A stretch of DNA of 39,289 bases from Deltaproteobacteria bacterium (GTDB taxonomy: Bacteria > Desulfobacterota > Desulfobulbia > Desulfobulbales > SURF-16): assembly GCA_024277655.1 (NCBI GenBank), contig JAJRUT010000085.1:1-39289 (forward strand), given 5' to 3'. The notes beneath the pieces were generated by a model that saw only the letters and a program-made list of their open reading frames with translations, was not told the DNA's origin and did not search any database. Below are positions 1-8,428 of this stretch, piece after piece. The stretch's first letter is position 1. Each line of letters begins with the position of its first letter. The position numbers and the translations under genes are program-made.

Positions 1-621
1 GGGCGTTTGGGGAAGGAGTGGCAATCCTACGCTGGCAGTGGACTGTATATGTCTATTGTTCTCCGGCCTAGACTGTCTCTGCAGCATCTGTCACGGATTA
101 CGCTTGCTACAGGAGTAGCTCTTGCTGAAACAGTAGCTCGCTTTAGTAAGGTTAAGCCGATGCTTAAATGGCCCAATGATCTGCTCTTAAATGGCCATAA
201 ATGTGGCGGCATTCTCGCCGAGTCCGATGTGCGCAATAGTCAGTCGCCATTGGTTGTTATCGGTATTGGCGTGAATATCCACCAACCTGTTGAGGGATAT
301 GGCTTAAACCTACGGGTCAAGGCGGGGGCGCTGAATGACTGGGCTGATGGTTGTAGTCGGGTCGATCTCTTTGAACATCTAGTACCAGCAGTCCTTGATG
401 CGGTGCAGGTGCTTGAGGATGGGAATTTTCAGGATATCTTGAGCCACTGGCGACAATATGACTATACCAAGGGTAAAAACCTTACCTGGCTCACGGCGGG
501 GGGGCAGGTCGTTGCCGGTGTTTGTGACGGGATTAGCGATGAGGGCTTACTATTTATTACTGACGCAAGCGGGGAGAGGCATGAGGTTCTTTCCGGAGAT
601 GTGCAATTGGCCAGAGACTAG
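1..621 (+). CDS. birA: Biotin--[acetyl-CoA-carboxylase] ligase, 5' end missing
   Basis: Biotin protein ligase activates biotin with ATP and attaches it to a lysine of biotin carboxyl carrier proteins in the cytoplasm. The frame is open from base 1. It begins inside the family's glycine/arginine-rich biotin-binding loop (GRLGKEW), so the start and any N-terminal HTH domain lie outside the window. KWPNDLLL carries the catalytic lysine. It is followed by GGILAE and the GIGVNIH strand, then a small SH3-like C-terminal domain (about the last 50 residues). A TTG at base 7 could be called as a start, but the conserved loop runs through it, so this is a truncation by the window. Whether the protein also represses biotin synthesis cannot be judged here. 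Confidence 0.93.
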   Translation, partial: GRLGKEWQSYAGSGLYMSIVLRPRLSLQHLSRITLATGVALAETVARFSKVKPMLKWPNDLLLNGHKCGGILAESDVRNSQSPLVVIGIGVNIHQPVEGYGLNLRVKAGALNDWADGCSRVDLFEHLVPAVLDAVQVLEDGNFQDILSHWRQYDYTKGKNLTWLTAGGQVVAGVCDGISDEGLLFITDASGERHEVLSGDVQLARD

Positions 622-659
622 GAGTCTGACGGATTTAAAAATAAAAATCAATGAGTGCC

Positions 660-688
660 TGGACGAAAGAGTGAGTTCTTTATATAAT
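660..688 (+). promoter_or_regulatory. Putative sigma-70-type promoter for the PilZ gene
   Basis: A perfect TATAAT (683-688) lies 17 bases downstream of TGGACG (660-665), which matches 4 of 6 positions of the -35 consensus. It sits between the birA stop and the PilZ start codon about 40 bases downstream. The call is by motif only. Confidence 0.4.
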
Positions 689-725
689 ACTCCTAACTAT
701 AAAATGATCTAGTACGGGGGTGCTT

Positions 726-1070
726 ATGAAAAAGTCTCGAGAGAACAGGGTTAATGTTTCGTTAACAACAACGATTGGTGCGGGTAATTTTATGTTTGAG
801 GGTCTTGTTGCCAATATTTCCAGGAATGGCTTTATGGTGACTGACCTTCCCGTGCGTTTTGATCCGACTGAAAAAAATATTTCAACAATTATTGTTACTC
901 CCAAAGGGCATTTTAAACTAAATGTCCGTTCGACATGGGTAAAATCAACAACCTATTCCAAGGATGTTGGCTTTGAAATACTCAGCTATGGGAGCCGGTG
1001 GATGGAGCTTCTGGATGAGCTTGATCCCGTTACCAGGCGTAGCGATTATGCTACAGACTGGGTTGTCTGA
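726..1070 (+). CDS. Single-domain PilZ protein
   Basis: A 114-residue protein made almost entirely of one PilZ domain, the common c-di-GMP receptor. The N-terminal arginine-rich motif is visible as SRENR, and the second motif appears as NISRNG, matching (D/N)xSxxG. A beta-barrel-like run follows (TIIVTPKGHFKLNVRSTWVK). ATG at 726 is preferred because a GGGGG run sits five bases upstream; a GTG at 720 would add two residues. It stands alone between birA and the convergent rlmKL, with its own likely promoter. The output partner (motility, polysaccharide or transcription) is not shown by the context. The first motif is RxxR-like rather than a clean RxxxR, so c-di-GMP binding is likely but not certain. 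Confidence 0.75.
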   Translation: MKKSRENRVNVSLTTTIGAGNFMFEGLVANISRNGFMVTDLPVRFDPTEKNISTIIVTPKGHFKLNVRSTWVKSTTYSKDVGFEILSYGSRWMELLDELDPVTRRSDYATDWVV

Positions 1071-1082
1071 TTTGTAGGCAGG

Positions 1083-3206
1083 TTACCTGTTACGGATCTC
1101 AAAGCAGTGATGGATTTTTTTGTTACGCTTAAAATCCGGCGGGATTGTTTTTTGAGAGATATCGCTGACATCATGGCGATCACTGATAGCTTGGTCCAGT
1201 TTGAATTTACGATAGTTGGTGGAAAAGAGCAGGAGTCCACCAGGGGCGAGAAGCTTCATTCCTGCCGTAATTATTTGCCCATGATCGTGTTGGATATCAA
1301 AGGTTTTCCACTTTGACTTGGTGTTTGAAAAGGTTGGGGGATCCATAAAGATAAGGTCAAACTTGGCGGTGGCCTCTCTCATCCAGGTTAGGCAGTCACT
1401 TTTGATGGTTGTATGGGTTGTGGTTTCAAAACCGTTGTTGGCCAGATTTTTCCGTGTCCATTCCAAGTAGGTGGTGGAGGTGTCAACGCTTGTGGTGGAC
1501 GTGGCTCCGCCAATGGCAGCATGGATGGTGGCTGAGCCTGTATAGCAAAAAAGGTTCAGGAATCGTTTTCCTGCTGCGAGTGTCCCGATCATGGTGCGGA
1601 CAGGTCGGTGGTCCAAAAACAGGCCGGTGTCAAGATAGTCGCTGAGATTTACCAGTAAGCGGCATGCCCCTTCCCGAACCTGAATAAGTTTTCCCTTTGA
1701 TTTATTCTTTTCGTACTGCTGTTTTCCCTTCTGTTTCTTGCGGGTTTTAACAAAGACCTGACTCCGTTTTAGATTAAAGAGATTCTTGATTTCATCGAGA
1801 ATGAGACGCCGCCGCAGGCGGGCTAACTCTTCCTCAATTATCTTTGGTGGCGCATATTCTTGAATATGTACCATATTTCCGTACACGTCGATGGCGACAT
1901 TAAATTCCGGCAGATCGCGATCATATAGGCGATAACAGTGGATATTTTCTCTCTTGCGCCATTTTTGTAACCCCTTGAAATTTTTCCGCAGGCGATTGCT
2001 AAAATCAGAATCCACATCCAGGTCAGTAAGGGTGAGGTGATGGGGTTCTTGCGGCTCTTGGATGGCAAGTAACCGCAGTTGGCAGGCAATCGGGCCATTA
2101 AAGAAGCGAAACTGGTTTATTTTTTTATGGCCAAGGCCGTCAAGGATATCAGGATTGTTGGCAAACACCGCCATCTTCCAGTCCCGATAGGTTGCCATGG
2201 CGCTTCCGAGAAACTGGTAGAGATGTTTTACCTCGGCAAGTTCTGACAAGCGCTCGCCGTAGGGCGGGTTGGTGATAAGGAGTCCAGGTTGCTCGTAAGG
2301 ACAGGGGACAAGGCGGGCCAATTGCCGTTTTTCAATATGGATTCGATCACTAAAATCAGCATTTTCAATATTTTTGATGGCCGCACTTACCATTCTTCCG
2401 TCCGCATCGTAACCGATTAGCTCGGGCCATGGCCGGTTCAGGTCCGCCTCTTCCCGCTCGATGGCTTCATCGATGAGTTTCTGCCAGGTTTCCTCGTTAT
2501 GGTGTAACCATTTTTGAAAACCAAGATGACGTCGCTCAAGACCGGGGGCGCGATCGGCAAGGATGAGGGCCGATTCAATCAGGAGTGTTCCTGAACCGCA
2601 CATGGGGTCAAGGATGATGCTGTCCACATCCATATCGGCATGGACACCGCTACTGGCAACAATGGCCGCAGCCAGGGTCTCCTTAAGGGGAGCCTCACCA
2701 CCATGGGTGCGGTAGCCCCGTTTATGGAGACTGGCTCCGGCGAGGTCAAAACTTAGGATGGCCTGGTTTCTGGAGATGTAGAGATGGAGTTTGAAGTCCG
2801 GGTTGTGTGTTTCAACGGAAGGGCGCAAGCCGGTGGTATCCCGGAAGAAGTCGACTACTCCGTCCTTAACCTTCAAGGCGGCGTAATGGGAGTGGTTGAT
2901 GGTGGAATTATTCACCACACAATCAACCGCCATGGAATGACCCGGGGTGAGGTGTTCATCCCAAGCAAAGCTCCGCACGTGTTCATATAACTCTTCCGGG
3001 GAACTTGCCGGAAAAGTCTTGAGGCGGAGTAAAATACGCGAAGTAAAGCGGGTCCAGAGGCAACAGCGATAGCCACAGGCGAGATTACCATTAAAGCTTA
3101 CAGCTCCGTGCTGTATTTCAAGATCAGTACCGCCGTTTATGCGGATTTCCTGGGCCACAAGGTCTTCGAGTCCGCGGGAGCAGGTTGCTGTCAGGAGATA
3201 GTTCAT
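1083..3206 (-). CDS. rlmL: Bifunctional 23S rRNA methyltransferase RlmKL (G2445 N2 / G2069 N7)
   Basis: A 707-residue fusion enzyme that modifies two guanosines of 23S rRNA with S-adenosylmethionine. The N-terminus carries a THUMP domain (about residues 1-155). The first Rossmann methyltransferase shows DPMCGSGTLLIE (SAM loop) and the catalytic NPPYGERL motif. The second, RlmK half shows FLNLFCYTGSAT and DPPTFSNTK. The length matches the gammaproteobacterial fusion (about 700 residues), so both activities are probably present. It is the last gene of a minus-strand series, 66 bases after the ketopantoate-reductase-like gene. The upstream ribosome-binding site is weak. Its 3' end converges closely with the PilZ gene. 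Confidence 0.95.
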   Translation of the reverse strand: MNYLLTATCSRGLEDLVAQEIRINGGTDLEIQHGAVSFNGNLACGYRCCLWTRFTSRILLRLKTFPASSPEELYEHVRSFAWDEHLTPGHSMAVDCVVNNSTINHSHYAALKVKDGVVDFFRDTTGLRPSVETHNPDFKLHLYISRNQAILSFDLAGASLHKRGYRTHGGEAPLKETLAAAIVASSGVHADMDVDSIILDPMCGSGTLLIESALILADRAPGLERRHLGFQKWLHHNEETWQKLIDEAIEREEADLNRPWPELIGYDADGRMVSAAIKNIENADFSDRIHIEKRQLARLVPCPYEQPGLLITNPPYGERLSELAEVKHLYQFLGSAMATYRDWKMAVFANNPDILDGLGHKKINQFRFFNGPIACQLRLLAIQEPQEPHHLTLTDLDVDSDFSNRLRKNFKGLQKWRKRENIHCYRLYDRDLPEFNVAIDVYGNMVHIQEYAPPKIIEEELARLRRRLILDEIKNLFNLKRSQVFVKTRKKQKGKQQYEKNKSKGKLIQVREGACRLLVNLSDYLDTGLFLDHRPVRTMIGTLAAGKRFLNLFCYTGSATIHAAIGGATSTTSVDTSTTYLEWTRKNLANNGFETTTHTTIKSDCLTWMREATAKFDLIFMDPPTFSNTKSKWKTFDIQHDHGQIITAGMKLLAPGGLLLFSTNYRKFKLDQAISDRHDVSDISQKTIPPDFKRNKKIHHCFEIRNR

Positions 3207-3272
3207 ATTTTAGGTGCTTTTGGGCTGTAGTTTACAGGTTATTGAGGAGGGCCAGATGTCTGATTGCAAAGA

Positions 3273-4199
3273 TCAGTGCTTGTCCGTGTCCATACGCGGT
3301 TCCCTTGTTTTATCTGACCACATTTTTAAGACTTGGTGAATCAGTAAATCATTTTCTGGGGTGGCTATACCAACTTTTTTGGCTTCATGCACTAAAGCAC
3401 CATTAATTGCCATAATCTCCGAGTCTTTATGGCGGCGAAAATCCTGGAGCATGGAGGATATGTTGGTCGCTGTGGCCTTACATGTCTCTATGCAGCGCTG
3501 GGCAGGGTCTTTGTCAATTTTGATACCCAAGGCATGGGCCACAGTTTGCGCTTCAGCAACAAGGGCTATAAGTGTTTTTTTGGCGGCTGGAATGTTAAGG
3601 AGTTCACCATTTGGACACTGGTATAAAACCGTCAGGCCATTAATCCCGACATTGATAAGGAGTTTTTGCCAGAGTTTGCTCTTAATATCGGTGCTGACCT
3701 TGGTTGGGATCCGGGCCGAGGAGAGGAGATCTGCTATGGGTTCCAGTGGTTCTCTGTCTTGGGACATGCCAATAACCGTGGGGCCATCGCCGCCATGGCG
3801 GACGTATCCCGGTTTGATTAATGTTGCGCCTTGGGCGGTGATGCCAAAGCCCCCCTGTTTCATTTTGGTGATGGACTCTATATGGAGGATCCCGTTTTGA
3901 AAACCAAGGGTGATGGGCTGACGGAGGCTATTGTCTTTTATGAGGGTAAGTCCCTGCTCCACAGCACTGGACTTGGTACAGAGGAGAACGAGATTGGCCT
4001 GTTTCAGGCAGGATGGGGCTGAGGTAACCGGGACGGCAAACGTATATTCTGCATTGTTTTCCAGCAGGGTGATGTGGTTGTTTACAGCCGATGCCCGGCT
4101 TGGGTTATAGTCAAAGAGGATAACCTGCTGCCCGGCTTGACTGAGCCTTGCTGCAAACAGAGAACCCAATGCACCTGCGCCGATAATCACCGTATTCAT
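3273..4199 (-). CDS. panE: 2-dehydropantoate 2-reductase (ketopantoate reductase) family
   Basis: A 308-residue NADPH-dependent reductase of the ApbA/PanE family, which makes pantoate for coenzyme A. The N-terminus is a textbook Rossmann motif (MNTVIIGAGALGSLFAARL). The family's catalytic lysine region is visible as KSKLWQKLLINVGINGLTVL, with a helical C-terminal domain after it. The frame is open about 100 bases further upstream, but the ATG at 4199 starts directly at the dinucleotide fold and has a GAGGAAT ribosome-binding site, so it is chosen. No panB or panC is nearby. Family paralogs reduce other 2-keto acids, so the exact substrate is inferred. Confidence 0.85.
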   Translation of the reverse strand: MNTVIIGAGALGSLFAARLSQAGQQVILFDYNPSRASAVNNHITLLENNAEYTFAVPVTSAPSCLKQANLVLLCTKSSAVEQGLTLIKDNSLRQPITLGFQNGILHIESITKMKQGGFGITAQGATLIKPGYVRHGGDGPTVIGMSQDREPLEPIADLLSSARIPTKVSTDIKSKLWQKLLINVGINGLTVLYQCPNGELLNIPAAKKTLIALVAEAQTVAHALGIKIDKDPAQRCIETCKATATNISSMLQDFRRHKDSEIMAINGALVHEAKKVGIATPENDLLIHQVLKMWSDKTREPRMDTDKH

Positions 4200-4600
4200 G
4201 GGACATTCCTCGAAATACTCAACTACCACCCGCTCAAGCAGGTGGGTTAAAATGCGGACTGAATAGCGAGAGCAACGAGACTTCGAGAAGTCCATCACCG
4301 GAACAGGCCGGTTTCACGAAATAATTTTACCAGTACAACTGATAAATTAACATCGAACATTCAACTTCCAACGCTGAATATGGAACTTTGTTTTATCAAA
4401 ATTAGACAAGCGTAGCGTTTTTCATATCGAAGTCTACTCTGTCTCGATGTTGAACGTTCGATGTTGGATGTTCAAATAAAACAGTAGCAACGCGACGACT
4501 GTTAGCAAAATAGACACCTCTTCGCTGTTATTCGCCGGTAAGTGAGGGACGATACTCCGAAAGGCAAAGGTTTTAACCCTACACAGAAACAATAAAAAAA
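4200..4600. other. Intergenic region with repeat remnants, no gene
   Basis: About 400 bases without a credible coding frame, between the ketopantoate-reductase-like gene and the terminator of the lipoprotein gene. It holds an imperfect inverted repeat (4349-4465, listed separately) and a small ACCGG/CCGGT hairpin near 4297-4312. A GACTT-CGAG-AAGTC palindrome lies near 4279-4292. The look is of decayed repetitive sequence. Confidence 0.5.
4349..4465. repeat. Imperfect inverted repeat with 17-bp arms
   Basis: The left arm 4349-4365 (AACATCGAACATTCAAC) and right arm 4449-4465 are reverse complements at 16 of 17 positions and enclose about 83 bases. The right arm overlaps a degenerate tandem repeat of the form TCGATGTTGRAYGT. 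It resembles the simple intergenic repeats scattered through many environmental proteobacterial genomes. No transposase is present. Confidence 0.55.
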
Positions 4601-4630
4601 GACCGTGTTAAAAAACACGGTCTTTTTTTT
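4601..4630 (-). terminator. Rho-independent terminator of the lipoprotein gene (bidirectional shape)
   Basis: A perfect 9-bp stem (GACCGTGTT at 4601-4609 with AACACGGTC at 4614-4622) has an AAAA loop. It is flanked by an A-run on the left and a T-run on the right, so it can act in both directions. It lies about 32 bases beyond the lipoprotein stop codon. Confidence 0.9.
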
Positions 4631-4661
4631 TATTCACTTCTCACTAGGAGTGCAACGCTGC

Positions 4662-5543
4662 TTACTTCTTGACCACTCCTTCTTCAATAATAACAGCGTA
4701 AAAATAACCGGAACCAAAATCTTTATCAGCAGTCACGACACCTTCAATGGTGACGATGGAATCAATATCCGGGCTGGCATCGGTGGTTACAACGAGATCG
4801 TGGGTGTTGTTCATGGGGTTACCGCTACCATCCTGGATATGCAACCAGTTCTTACCCATGATTTGGGGCGAAATCTTGACAATCTTGGCCTTGATTACAA
4901 CTTTTTTACCGTTAAGTTCTTTGGTCTTGGCATGGATTTCGGCAACGGTGAAGGCATTAGCCCCCGTTGCTTTATCAACTTTCACCTCAATGGCACTCAC
5001 TACAGCCTTGCTTGAACCACCTGTGGTCATTGCCGGATCAATCTCTGTTCCGGTACCGCTTCCTGTACCCAGTGCTGCCATGAAATTATCTTCATCACTA
5101 CCGGTCTGGTTCGTCTCTTTTTTAGACGCACCTTTACCCATCATGGCGTGACCGCCATGACTTTCGCCCTTAATCCCGGCTGAGAAAATGATTTCCGGAA
5201 AGGTTCGATCCAGGGAGCGGCTGTGGAAGTCCTTCATTACCGGGCCATTGGTCAGCGCAATTTCCTGACCAACCTCAACTTTGGTTGCGCTAATGGCAGC
5301 CCAGATCTTGTCCTGACCATTATCGAGCAGGATATAGGTGTAGCCTCCAGATTCAAAGCTTTCTACGACTGTACCTGTTAAGGCTGTGTCTGCCTTTGGC
5401 GCTGCTGTTTCACCGGCATGGGGAGCTGTTACCTCGGCTTTTTCTGCCTTGGGAGCTTCCGGTTCGGTGGAGTCACTGGAGCAGCCAGTAAAGGCAAGGG
5501 ACAGGCCGAGGGCCAGTGCCAGGTAGAGTTTTTTTGTTTTCAT
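4662..5543 (-). CDS. Lipoprotein with two OB/SH3-like domains (NrfJ-like)
   Basis: A 293-residue exported protein of unknown exact role. Residues 1-20 form a lipoprotein signal ending in LAFTGC, so the mature protein is lipid-anchored at the following cysteine. A low-complexity Pro/Glu/Ala linker follows. Next comes a small beta domain (GTVVESFESGGYTYILLDNG...) of the type found in NrfJ-like periplasmic proteins. After a Gly/Ser/Thr-rich, Met/His-containing spacer there is an OB-fold-like domain with KISPQIMGKNWLHIQDG. The start at 5543 is chosen because it opens the signal peptide and has a GGAG site; the frame itself is open 138 bases further. It is separated from clpA by 267 bases, so it is probably transcribed on its own. 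Role in periplasmic cytochrome or metal handling is only a guess from relatives. Confidence 0.75.
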   Translation of the reverse strand: MKTKKLYLALALGLSLAFTGCSSDSTEPEAPKAEKAEVTAPHAGETAAPKADTALTGTVVESFESGGYTYILLDNGQDKIWAAISATKVEVGQEIALTNGPVMKDFHSRSLDRTFPEIIFSAGIKGESHGGHAMMGKGASKKETNQTGSDEDNFMAALGTGSGTGTEIDPAMTTGGSSKAVVSAIEVKVDKATGANAFTVAEIHAKTKELNGKKVVIKAKIVKISPQIMGKNWLHIQDGSGNPMNNTHDLVVTTDASPDIDSIVTIEGVVTADKDFGSGYFYAVIIEEGVVKK

Positions 5544-5644
5544 GAGGTCTCCATAATATTGGGGATTATACTTCTTGGGGTATCTTGCAAAATACCCTTT
5601 AGTTGGAGGAGATCTGGGGGGGCATCTCCTTTCCTTGCGAAAAT

Positions 5645-5700
5645 CTACTGGACACGATAAACATAAATGAATGAAATTCAATGTTTATCGTGTCCAGTAG
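5645..5700. repeat. Perfect 20-bp inverted repeat
   Basis: Arms 5645-5664 and 5681-5700 are exact reverse complements (ends CTACTGG/CCAGTAG) around a 16-base spacer. It lies in the gap between clpA and the lipoprotein gene. A T8 run follows on the plus strand (5703-5710), but no good U-tract follows on the transcribed minus strand. It could therefore be a repeat-element relic or a processing hairpin rather than a simple clpA terminator. Confidence 0.75.
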
Positions 5701-5810
5701 CTGTTTTTTTTGAAAAATAGGTCTTTTGGGGGGAGGTTTACTGGTGTTTTGTTTAGGTTCTAACACAAAAATGAAGGGGGGGTAATGTGGTGTTGCCCCT
5801 TCGTCTTTAG

Positions 5811-8051
5811 TTAGGAAGAATAGGCAAAGGTAAACCCGGATTCACTGCGACTAGCCTCCACCTCTCCACCCTTGGTGAGCTGGCCAAAGAGGATCTCTTC
5901 GGAGAGAACATCACCAATTTCAGTGGCAATAAGGCGTTTTAATGGACGTGCGCCAAAATCAGGATCAAATCCTTTTGTGGCAAGCCACTGGCGTGCGGAG
6001 TCGTCAAGTTGAATAGAGACTTTCCGTTCAACCAGTTGGGCGGAGAGTTCCAGGATGAGCTTGTCAACAATTTTACCCACCACCTCAAGGTTAAGGTGGG
6101 CAAAGGAGATAATCTTGTCTAGTCTGTTTCTAAATTCAGGCGAGAACATATCCTTAATGGCTTTTTGGTCCTGCCCCTTGCGGCTTGAGCCAAAGCCGAT
6201 GGCCTGACCGCTCATTTCCCTGGCCCCAGCGTTGGTGGTCATAATAATGATAACATTTCTGAAATCAGCCTTACGGCCAGAGTTGTCGGTCAGGGTGGCA
6301 TGATCCATAACCTGAAGCAGGATCGAAAAGATATCCGGGTGGGCCTTTTCAATCTCGTCGAGGAGGAGTACCGAATATGGGTGTTTGCGCACGGCGTCTG
6401 TGAGAAGCCCGCCCTGGTCAAAACCAACGTAGCCCGGAGGGGCACCAATCAGGCGCGCCACGGCGTGTTTTTCCATATATTCGGACATGTCAAAACGTTC
6501 AAAATGGATGCCGAGGGCGCTGGATAACTGTTTTGCAACTTCAGTTTTACCAACACCGGTGGGGCCGGCAAAGAGGAAGGAGCCTGTGGGGCGTAGCGGA
6601 TCTTTAAGCCCGGCCCTGCTCCGTTTGACAGCGGTGACCACCGCATCAATGGCAGGATCCTGGCCAAAGACAAGTAACTTCAAGGTACCTTCGAGGCCTT
6701 TAAGTTGTTCAACATCGGAGCCGGAAATGTTTTTAGCTGGAATGCGCGCCATCTTGGCAATGATGTTTTCCACGTCCCGCACGTTAATGGTGCGCTTTTT
6801 GCGTTTACTACCGGTCAAACGAAATGCCGCGCCCACTTCATCCATAACATCAATGGCCTTATCGGGCAGGAACCGGTCGTTTAGGTAGCGGTCGGCAAGT
6901 TCAGCGGTGATTTTGATGGCGCCATTAGAGTATTTAAGGTCGTGGTGGGCTTCATATTTCGCTTTAAGGCCTTTCAAAATGGCGAAGGTTTCATCCACCG
7001 AAGGCTCTTCCACATCTATTTTTTGGAAACGCCGGGCCAGGGCCCTATCCTTTTCCACATGGTTTTTAAATTCGTCATAGGTGGTTGAGCCGATACAACG
7101 CAGCAGGCCATTTTGCAGGGCCGGTTTCAAAAGGTTGGAGGCATCCATAGAACCGCCACTGGTGGCACCGGCGCCGACGATGGTGTGAATCTCGTCGATT
7201 ACCAGAATGATATTCGGGTCTTGTTCGACCTCGGTGATAACCCCTTTTAGTCGTTCTTCAAAATCACCCCGATACTTCGTTCCGGCGAGAAGCGCACCCA
7301 TGTCAAGTAGACGCAGATCGGATTTGGCCAAAACTTCTGGAACCCTCTTTTCATGAACCAGCATGGCGAGTCCCTCGGCCAGGGCCGTTTTACCGACGCC
7401 CGGTTCACCCACAAGGAGCGGGTTGTTCTTCTTACGCCGACAGAGAACCTGCATCATCCGTTCAAGTTCACTGGCACGACCAATCAGTGGGTCGATCCGG
7501 CCGGCTTCAGCCCTGGTCTTGTAGCTCTGGGTGTAGGCCTCAAGGGCAGTGGTTTTAGGGGTATTTTGTTTGCACGAGCCATCTTTACAGGGGTTTTGGT
7601 TGAAATTGGGGATGGCATCTTCACCGGCGAGACTGTGGGAGATATAATCCACCACATCAAGGCGGTTTAAGCCCTCTGACTCGAGATAATAGACGGCAAA
7701 GGAGTCGGGTTCATTGAAGATGGCTGCCAGCACATCACCTGAATCGACCTCCCTCTTCCCACAGGACTGAACATGGGCAATGGCGCGTTGGAGGACACGG
7801 TTAAAGCCAATGGTCTGAATGGGGTCGGAGGGTTCAGACAGATCAAGGGTCGGCATATTGGAAATGAAAAAGGACTCCAGGTTGATCTTTAAACTATCAA
7901 CATTGCCACCGCAGCCCTTGATGATGGTGCGGGTGATCTCATCGTGGAGGAGTCCGTAGAGGATATGTTCCACTGTAACATGTTCATGGTGGCGGGTTTT
8001 GGCCTCTCTAATGGCCATAACCAGGGCTATTTCAACTTTTTGGCTAATCAT
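5811..8051 (-). CDS. clpA: ATP-dependent Clp protease ATP-binding subunit ClpA
   Basis: A 746-residue AAA+ unfoldase that feeds substrates to the ClpP peptidase. A double Clp-N domain fills about residues 1-140, including [13 protein letters not shown]1 carries Walker A GEPGVGKT (about 215-222) and Walker B VIDEIH. D2 carries GPTGVGKT near residue 495 and [12 protein letters not shown], followed by the C-terminal small domain. Length matches ClpA (about 750) and there is no ClpB-type coiled-coil middle domain. The linker between N and D1 is unusual in holding two cysteines (NPCKDGSC). It starts 10 bases after the clpS stop, so the two are one operon. clpP is not in the window. Confidence 0.96.
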   Translation of the reverse strand: MISQKVEIALVMAIREAKTRHHEHVTVEHILYGLLHDEITRTIIKGCGGNVDSLKINLESFFISNMPTLDLSEPSDPIQTIGFNRVLQRAIAHVQSCGKREVDSGDVLAAIFNEPDSFAVYYLESEGLNRLDVVDYISHSLAGEDAIPNFNQNPCKDGSCKQNTPKTTALEAYTQSYKTRAEAGRIDPLIGRASELERMMQVLCRRKKNNPLLVGEPGVGKTALAEGLAMLVHEKRVPEVLAKSDLRLLDMGALLAGTKYRGDFEERLKGVITEVEQDPNIILVIDEIHTIVGAGATSGGSMDASNLLKPALQNGLLRCIGSTTYDEFKNHVEKDRALARRFQKIDVEEPSVDETFAILKGLKAKYEAHHDLKYSNGAIKITAELADRYLNDRFLPDKAIDVMDEVGAAFRLTGSKRKKRTINVRDVENIIAKMARIPAKNISGSDVEQLKGLEGTLKLLVFGQDPAIDAVVTAVKRSRAGLKDPLRPTGSFLFAGPTGVGKTEVAKQLSSALGIHFERFDMSEYMEKHAVARLIGAPPGYVGFDQGGLLTDAVRKHPYSVLLLDEIEKAHPDIFSILLQVMDHATLTDNSGRKADFRNVIIIMTTNAGAREMSGQAIGFGSSRKGQDQKAIKDMFSPEFRNRLDKIISFAHLNLEVVGKIVDKLILELSAQLVERKVSIQLDDSARQWLATKGFDPDFGARPLKRLIATEIGDVLSEEILFGQLTKGGEVEASRSESGFTFAYSS

Positions 8052-8061
8052 TATGGTACCT

Positions 8062-8376
8062 CTATGCCTGTTCCATGGAGCATTTTAGGGGGTGTTGGTT
8101 GGTGCGGGCAAGGTCATGTACCAAGGCAACTTTGGTCTCGGCAACATCTCTGGTGTAAACACCCGCAACTCCTACGCCCTCCTTGTGGACATCCATCATA
8201 ATCTGGCTGGCGACTGTTGCATTTTTGTTAAAAACGGTTTCCAGGACCAAAATAACAAACTCCATGGTTGTATAATCGTCGTTATGAAGAAGTACCTTAA
8301 ACATGGGAGGTCTTTTGATCTGTACCCTGTCTTTGGTGGCAACTCCATCTTCAGTGTCGTTTTCATATATACTCAT
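8062..8376 (-). CDS. clpS: ATP-dependent Clp protease adaptor ClpS
   Basis: A 104-residue adaptor that binds N-degron substrates and delivers them to ClpA. The core is intact: PPMFKVLLHNDDYTTMEFV contains the conserved Asn/Asp pair that grips the N-terminal amino group, and MMDVHKEGVGVAGVY holds the conserved histidine. The N-terminal extension of about 24 residues is typical and needed for ClpA action. It is directly upstream of clpA (10-base gap), the normal arrangement. It follows holA by about 52 bases. Confidence 0.96.
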   Translation of the reverse strand: MSIYENDTEDGVATKDRVQIKRPPMFKVLLHNDDYTTMEFVILVLETVFNKNATVASQIMMDVHKEGVGVAGVYTRDVAETKVALVHDLARTNQHPLKCSMEQA

Positions 8377-8428
8377 TGTGGCAAACTACTCCTTGATAGT
8401 CAAACATCTCCTCTTGCCTATTCTCAGT

